DNA of 35,548 nt from an uncultured Azospirillum sp. (lineage in GTDB: Bacteria > Pseudomonadota > Alphaproteobacteria > RF32 > CAG-239). Below the pieces are notes generated by a model. It made no database searches. It was given only the letters and a program-made list of their open reading frames with translations, and was not told where the DNA came from. The translations under genes were made by a program, and so were the position numbers. The stretch is from positions 1 through 35,548 of the forward strand of contig CABUBU010000017.1 in assembly GCA_902489795.1 (NCBI GenBank). The letters run 5' to 3'. Shown here piece after piece: positions 31,286 to 35,548 of the stretch; the stretch's first letter is position 1, and each line of letters starts with the position of its first letter.

Positions 31286-33916
31286 ATGACGACGACTGTA
31301 AATCAGATAAGAAGCACTTTTCTCGACTATTTTGCCAAAAACGGACATAAGATTGTCCCGTCATCCCCGCTCGTGCCCGACAACGACCCGACCCTGATGT
31401 TTACCAACTCGGGTATGGTGCAATTTAAAAACATTCTTGCCGGCAACGAAACCCGGGATTATACCCGCGCCGCCTCGTCGCAGAAAAGCGTGCGCGCCGG
31501 CGGTAAACACAACGACCTCGACAGTGTCGGCTACGACGTCCGCCACCACACTTTCTTTGAAATGCTCGGCAACTTCTCCTTCGGCGACTATTTTAAAGAA
31601 GGCGCCATCAGCTATGCCTGGGAACTTTTGACCAAGTATTTCGACCTGCCGGCAGACCGGCTGGCGGTAACCATTTATCATAACGACGAAGAAGCCTACG
31701 CGCTGTGGAAAAAGATTTCCGGCCTGCCGGATGACAGAATCATCCGCATTGCCACCAAAGACAACTTCTGGCAGATGGGTGACACCGGCCCCTGCGGCCC
31801 CTGTTCGGAAATCTTTTACGACCACGGGCCGGAAGTCTGGGGCGGCCTGCCCGGCACCCCGGAAGAAGACGGCGACCGCTTCATCGAAATCTGGAACCTG
31901 GTTTTCGACCAGTTTGAAGACCTGCCCGACGGCAGCCGCATCAACCTGAAAAAGCCCTCCATCGATACCGGCATGGGGCTGGAACGCATTGCCGCCATTC
32001 TGCAGGGCGTGCATTCCAACTTTGACATCGACCTTTTCCGCAACCTGATCAAGTCGATTGCCGACATTGCCAACTCCGATCCCGAAGGTCCGCTCAAAGC
32101 TTCCCACAACGTAATTGCCGACCACCTGCGTTCGGCCGCTTTCCTGATTGCCGACGGCGTGCTGCCTTCAAACGAAGGGCGCGGCTACGTTCTGCGCCGC
32201 ATTATGCGCCGGGCGATGCGTCACGTTCACCTTCTGGGCGTCAGAGAACCGATGATGTACAAGCTGCTGCCTTCCCTGCAGCGGGAAATGGGCGAAGCCT
32301 ATCCCGAACTTTACCGGGCGGAAGCTCTGATCACGGAAACGCTGAAAACCGAAGAAAGCAAATTCATCCGCACGCTGGAAAAAGGCCTGCGGCTCTTGGA
32401 CGACGAAACCGCAAATCTGAAAGTCGGCGACACCCTGCCCGGCAAAACCGCGTTCAAACTTTACGACACCTACGGCTTCCCGCTTGACCTCACTCAGGAT
32501 GCGCTGAAAGCCAAAAACATCGGCGTCGATACCGAAGGTTTCGACCGCGCCATGGAACAGCAGCGTGCCGAAGCCCGCAAAAACTGGGCAGGTTCCGGCG
32601 ACGAAGGAATCGAAAAGATCTGGTTTGAAATGTTTGACAAGCTGGGCAAAAGCGAATTTCTCGGTTACACCTGCACCAAAGCCGACGGCCAGATCACCGC
32701 GCTGGTACAAAACGGACAGCCGGTTGAAAGCGTCAGTGGCGGCGAATTTTACCTGATTGCCAACCAAACGCCGTTTTACGGAGAATCCGGCGGTCAGGTC
32801 GGCGACATCGGCCGCGTCAACGGCAAGGATTTTGCCATTGAAGTCACCGATACCAAAAAGAAAATAGACGGCATGGTCGTTCACTGTTGCAAAATGATCG
32901 ACGGCACCGTCAAAATCGGTGACATCGCCTCGTTTGAAGTTGATGAGGAAAACCGCGACAAAATCCGCGCCAACCACTCGGTCACCCACCTTTTGCACCG
33001 CGCCCTGCGCGACATCCTCGGCGACCACGTGACACAAAAAGGCTCTTACGTTTGCGCCGGCCGTGCCCGTTTCGACATTTCGCACCCCAAACAGATCACG
33101 AACGAAGAACTGCGTAAAGCCGAAGACATCGTCAACGCCGCCGTCCGTAAAAACTATCGGACGGTCACCCGCATCATGACGCCGGATGAGGCGATCAAAC
33201 TCGGCGCCATGGCTCTGTTCGGCGAAAAATACGGCGAAACGGTACGGGTCGTCAGTATGGAAAACGACGACGAAGTTTTCTCCCGCGAACTCTGCGGCGG
33301 CACCCATGTCCGTTCCACCGGCGACATCGGCTATTTTAACATCGTCGGCGAAAGCGCCGTCGCCGCAGGCATCCGCCGGATCGAATTCGTAACTGGTCAC
33401 GCGGCTGAAAAATATGCACAGGACATTGAGGATAAACTGCATGATATCAGCCGGATTTTAAAAACCAATACCAACGACTTGGAAGCGAGAGTTAATCTTT
33501 TGCTTGAAGATAGAAAACGTCTGGAAACGGAAATTCTCAACCTGAAAAAACAGTTTGTCAGCCACAAAACCGCCGACAATCAGGACAAAATCGAAACCGT
33601 CAACGGCATCAAATTCGTCGCCAAACAGGTTGACAATGTTCAGGCTAAAGAACTGAAAGCTTTTGTTGACGAAATCAAAGAACAAATCAAAAGCGGCATC
33701 ATCGCCCTGTTCTCATGCAATGAAGGCAAAGTTTCCGCCGTTATCGGCGTTACCGACGACCTCACCGGCAAATATTCGGCCGTCAGTCTGATCAAAACCG
33801 TGGCACCGTTTATCGGCGCAAACGGCGGCGGCGGACGTCCCGATATGGCACAGACCGGCGGCGCGGAAACTTCCCGCATCAACGAAGCGATCGAAGCGCT
33901 GCGGAAAAGTCTCTGA
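31286..33916 (+). CDS. alaS: Alanyl-tRNA synthetase
   Basis: 876 residues, the usual length. The class II catalytic core starts with VNQIRSTFLDYFAKNGHKIV and FTNSGMVQFKNILAG, with DTGPCGPCSEIFYDHG. The editing domain has the zinc-type motif HSVTHLLH and RELCGGTHVRSTGDIGYF (C-x3-H). A coiled coil (about 730-770) leads to the C-Ala domain with GANGGGGRPDMAQTGG. I chose ATG 31286 over a TTG two codons upstream, since MTTTVNQIR is the conserved start. No T-box-like leader was seen in the 100 bases upstream. The lipid-kinase gene follows after 24 bases. Confidence 0.98.
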   Translation: MTTTVNQIRSTFLDYFAKNGHKIVPSSPLVPDNDPTLMFTNSGMVQFKNILAGNETRDYTRAASSQKSVRAGGKHNDLDSVGYDVRHHTFFEMLGNFSFGDYFKEGAISYAWELLTKYFDLPADRLAVTIYHNDEEAYALWKKISGLPDDRIIRIATKDNFWQMGDTGPCGPCSEIFYDHGPEVWGGLPGTPEEDGDRFIEIWNLVFDQFEDLPDGSRINLKKPSIDTGMGLERIAAILQGVHSNFDIDLFRNLIKSIADIANSDPEGPLKASHNVIADHLRSAAFLIADGVLPSNEGRGYVLRRIMRRAMRHVHLLGVREPMMYKLLPSLQREMGEAYPELYRAEALITETLKTEESKFIRTLEKGLRLLDDETANLKVGDTLPGKTAFKLYDTYGFPLDLTQDALKAKNIGVDTEGFDRAMEQQRAEARKNWAGSGDEGIEKIWFEMFDKLGKSEFLGYTCTKADGQITALVQNGQPVESVSGGEFYLIANQTPFYGESGGQVGDIGRVNGKDFAIEVTDTKKKIDGMVVHCCKMIDGTVKIGDIASFEVDEENRDKIRANHSVTHLLHRALRDILGDHVTQKGSYVCAGRARFDISHPKQITNEELRKAEDIVNAAVRKNYRTVTRIMTPDEAIKLGAMALFGEKYGETVRVVSMENDDEVFSRELCGGTHVRSTGDIGYFNIVGESAVAAGIRRIEFVTGHAAEKYAQDIEDKLHDISRILKTNTNDLEARVNLLLEDRKRLETEILNLKKQFVSHKTADNQDKIETVNGIKFVAKQVDNVQAKELKAFVDEIKEQIKSGIIALFSCNEGKVSAVIGVTDDLTGKYSAVSLIKTVAPFIGANGGGGRPDMAQTGGAETSRINEAIEALRKSL

Positions 33917-33940
33917 TTTTTTCGGCAAAGGGGTAAAAGT

Positions 33941-34669
33941 ATGTTCAAGCCGCTGAAAATACCGGTCAAATTTAAAAAGATCAACCTGCGCAACCGTTAC
34001 TGGCAGGCACAGGATTATCATTTTCGCGACTACCTGCATACTTTTACCCGCCAGCTTAAGGTTGACGTCAATAAGTCTTTCCGCCGCGAACTCTACCGCA
34101 AGCTGATTCATCTCAGTTCGCTTTGGATTCCGCTGACGATATATTTTGTCAGGGAAGAAATAGCGATAGCAATATTTGCCGCCATTTTTATCGGCAACGG
34201 CCTGCTTGAGTACGGCAACTTCAAAAAGTGGAAATGGGCGCGCATCCTTTTCGGGCGCCTGTTCTCGCGCACTTTGCGCAGCAAGGAAAGTGCCCGCGCA
34301 CGCTTTCAGTTCAGCGGTTCAATGTACGTAATGGCGGCAGCAGTCCTGTGCACCGTCTTTTTCAGCAAGGTTATCGCCGTCCTCTCAATGACGGTCATGC
34401 TGGTGTCGGACGCCTGTTCGGCGTTGTTCGGCAAGGCCTACGGCACCCGCCAGATTTATCCGCACAAGTCGCTTGAGGGCACCACCGCCTTTTTCGTCAG
34501 CGCTCTGCTGATCAACATGCTGTTTCACAATCTGGAACCTTTCGGCTACGCCAGCGTCATCGCATGTGTTTTTGCCACCCTGGCCGAAGTTTTTGAGGAC
34601 AAAACCCGGGTTGATGACAATCTGGCGATTCCTCTCGCTGTCGGCCTGGTTCTGACCTTTTTAAATTAA
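33941..34669 (+). CDS. SEC59/DGK1/VTE5-type CTP-dependent lipid kinase
   Basis: 242 residues: a basic, soluble N-terminus (1-45) and about six membrane helices. Family motifs: REYR-type start ELYRKLIHLSSLWIPL, then VSDACSALFGKAYGTRQIYP with the CTP-binding Asp, HKSLEGTTAFF, and EDKTRVDDNLAIPLAVG. Relatives phosphorylate dolichol, phytol or diacylglycerol using CTP. Which lipid is used here cannot be told; recycling of a polyprenol, phytol or diacylglycerol are all possible. It follows alaS closely (GGGGTAAAAGT before ATG), so the two are probably co-transcribed. Confidence 0.88.
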   Translation: MFKPLKIPVKFKKINLRNRYWQAQDYHFRDYLHTFTRQLKVDVNKSFRRELYRKLIHLSSLWIPLTIYFVREEIAIAIFAAIFIGNGLLEYGNFKKWKWARILFGRLFSRTLRSKESARARFQFSGSMYVMAAAVLCTVFFSKVIAVLSMTVMLVSDACSALFGKAYGTRQIYPHKSLEGTTAFFVSALLINMLFHNLEPFGYASVIACVFATLAEVFEDKTRVDDNLAIPLAVGLVLTFLN

Positions 34670-34856
34670 ATCGTACAGCCTTGCCGGTTCTGCAACGTCA
34701 AAAAAACGTCCCCGCCTTTGGGCGTCTTTCCCTGAAAAGGGAAAATCCGCTTGTTTTCCTGCCGTTTGAGGATACCATAAAATCCCGGAAAAACGTGGCG
34801 CATTCCCTGCGCTTGCAACTTTTCTTCCCGAAATTTAAGAAGTTAGAAAGGCAAAA

Positions 34857-35387
34857 ATGAAACTTTACCATTATATTACCAAAGGAAATTCCGCACTGAC
34901 AGACGGTATTTTGTCTTTTGCCCGCAACCCGCAGGCAGATCTGACATATTATTGCCGACGTTCCGGCGCCGACACGCATGAGGGCATCGTACATTGGATG
35001 GAAAGCTGCTTTGCCGGCAGAAGCCGCGGCATCCGAGGTTTCACCGAGCCGATAAAATGGATGCGGCACAGTTTGAACCTGAAAAGCTTCGTCGACAACG
35101 CCGACCTTTTTGCCATCGACCTCGCCGCTCTTGATGCTGACGGACGAATTGAAGCCGTATATGTCAGCCCTTCGGTAACGGAAATTTCCGGCATAACAGA
35201 AAGCCGTAACTGTGATGAAATTTTGCAAAAACTTTCCGGTATCGAAGAAATCAGTTTTTCCCCGATCGACTGGAGCATATGCAACGAAGAACTCGGCCGC
35301 CGGTTTGCCTATATCCGTTATTACCTTGTTATAGTCAGGGACGGCATCATCCCGCCCCGCTACATCAGCAAAATATCGATCCGGTAA
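34857..35387 (+). CDS. Conserved-looking protein of unknown function (176 aa)
   Basis: A soluble protein without signal peptide or membrane helix. It starts KLYHYITKGNSALTDGILSF (2-21), a layout (L-Y-H-Y, then G-I-L) seen at the beginning of several ADP-ribosyltransferase-fold families; no catalytic Glu or Arg motif can be assigned, so this is only a lead. Other distinctive blocks are HEGIVHWMESCFAGRSRGIR, GFTEPIKWMRHSLNLKSF and IEAVYVSPSVTEISG. AGAAAGG lies 5 bases before the ATG. It is separated from the lipid kinase by 187 bases, so it has its own transcript. Frame and codon use look intact and like the host. Confidence 0.75.
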   Translation: MKLYHYITKGNSALTDGILSFARNPQADLTYYCRRSGADTHEGIVHWMESCFAGRSRGIRGFTEPIKWMRHSLNLKSFVDNADLFAIDLAALDADGRIEAVYVSPSVTEISGITESRNCDEILQKLSGIEEISFSPIDWSICNEELGRRFAYIRYYLVIVRDGIIPPRYISKISIR

Positions 35388-35548
35388 ATACTATCCCCCC
35401 TGCCGGCATAGCCGGGGGCTTCACAGACGCCTGATAAGCCTCTTCTCACCAGCGACACCTGAATAGCGCATCAGATTCCGTCCGAACACAGACTACTTGG
35501 CTCACCATAAATGGGGCTAAGTCTGTCGTGGCCTCTTCGTCTTTCTTT
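35388..35548. other. Structured non-coding DNA at the right edge
   Basis: Eight bases after the stop of the preceding gene, CCCCCC (35395-35400) and a CCGGC/GCCGG stem (35403-35415) extend into GGG, forming a C/G-rich hairpin with loop ATA. A second dyad, ACAGACT (35488-35494) with AGTCTGT (35520-35526), encloses an inner TGGCTC/GGGCTA pairing. There is no T-run. This may be the left end of an IS200/IS605-type element or the start of an RNA continuing past the window. Confidence 0.4.

Noticed and set aside
32168..33442. Minus-strand open frame (about 424 codons) opposite alaS
   Set aside because: It lies wholly within an intact alanyl-tRNA synthetase gene; composition is a mirror of the alaS codons and no domain is recognisable.

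Overview
The window reads as ordinary chromosome of a Gram-negative bacterium, most probably an uncultured, host-associated alphaproteobacterium. The reasons are gene order and gene content: yqeY-dnaG-rpoD in one run, mfd beside recG, and map-radC as a pair, together with an RpoD of alphaproteobacterial build. This assignment is inferred from gene order and protein character, not from a database search. Promoters of the TTGACA/TATAAT type and strong Shine-Dalgarno sites are easy to find.

Layout. 1-4596: mfd (minus, cut by the left edge) diverging from recG (plus). 4597-6045: a decayed, locally AT-rich stretch holding a frameshifted XRE-type regulator, a broken membrane protein and a truncated, twice-frameshifted GtrB-like glycosyltransferase. 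6069-7340: a DUF1847 gene and about 700 bases without a gene, with strand-biased composition and two perfect inverted repeats. 7453-12027: the yqeY-dnaG-rpoD run (minus). 12227-14974: a small membrane protein, then a DUF3015/DUF4105 envelope pair. 15188-16856: greA, a 55-residue cysteine-motif microprotein, and trxB. 17051-20257: a multipass membrane protein, then a sugar kinase / FucP-like transporter / small periplasmic protein operon. 20272-20784: SemiSWEET and tRNA-Arg(TCT).

21021-28361 is a single minus-strand surface-polysaccharide operon: UDP-xylose synthase, UDP-glucose 4-epimerase, UDP-galactopyranose mutase, a DUF4422-GT8 fusion, a GT8 enzyme and a GT2 enzyme. The first three make nucleotide sugars (UDP-Xyl, UDP-Galp, UDP-Galf) and the last three can transfer sugars. 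All three transferases end in a similar basic tail (K-Y, L-S, G-x-K-K pattern) although they belong to different families; this is the most interesting pattern I found.

28781-35387: tRNA-Pro(TGG), radC and map (minus), then tspO, alaS, a SEC59/DGK1/VTE5-type CTP-dependent lipid kinase, and a 176-residue protein of unknown function. The right edge is structured non-coding DNA that could be the start of a mobile element. I saw no CRISPR array, no complete insertion sequence, no prophage and no clearly new multi-gene system. The best leads are the shared glycosyltransferase tail, the microprotein between greA and trxB, and the unknown protein at the right end.
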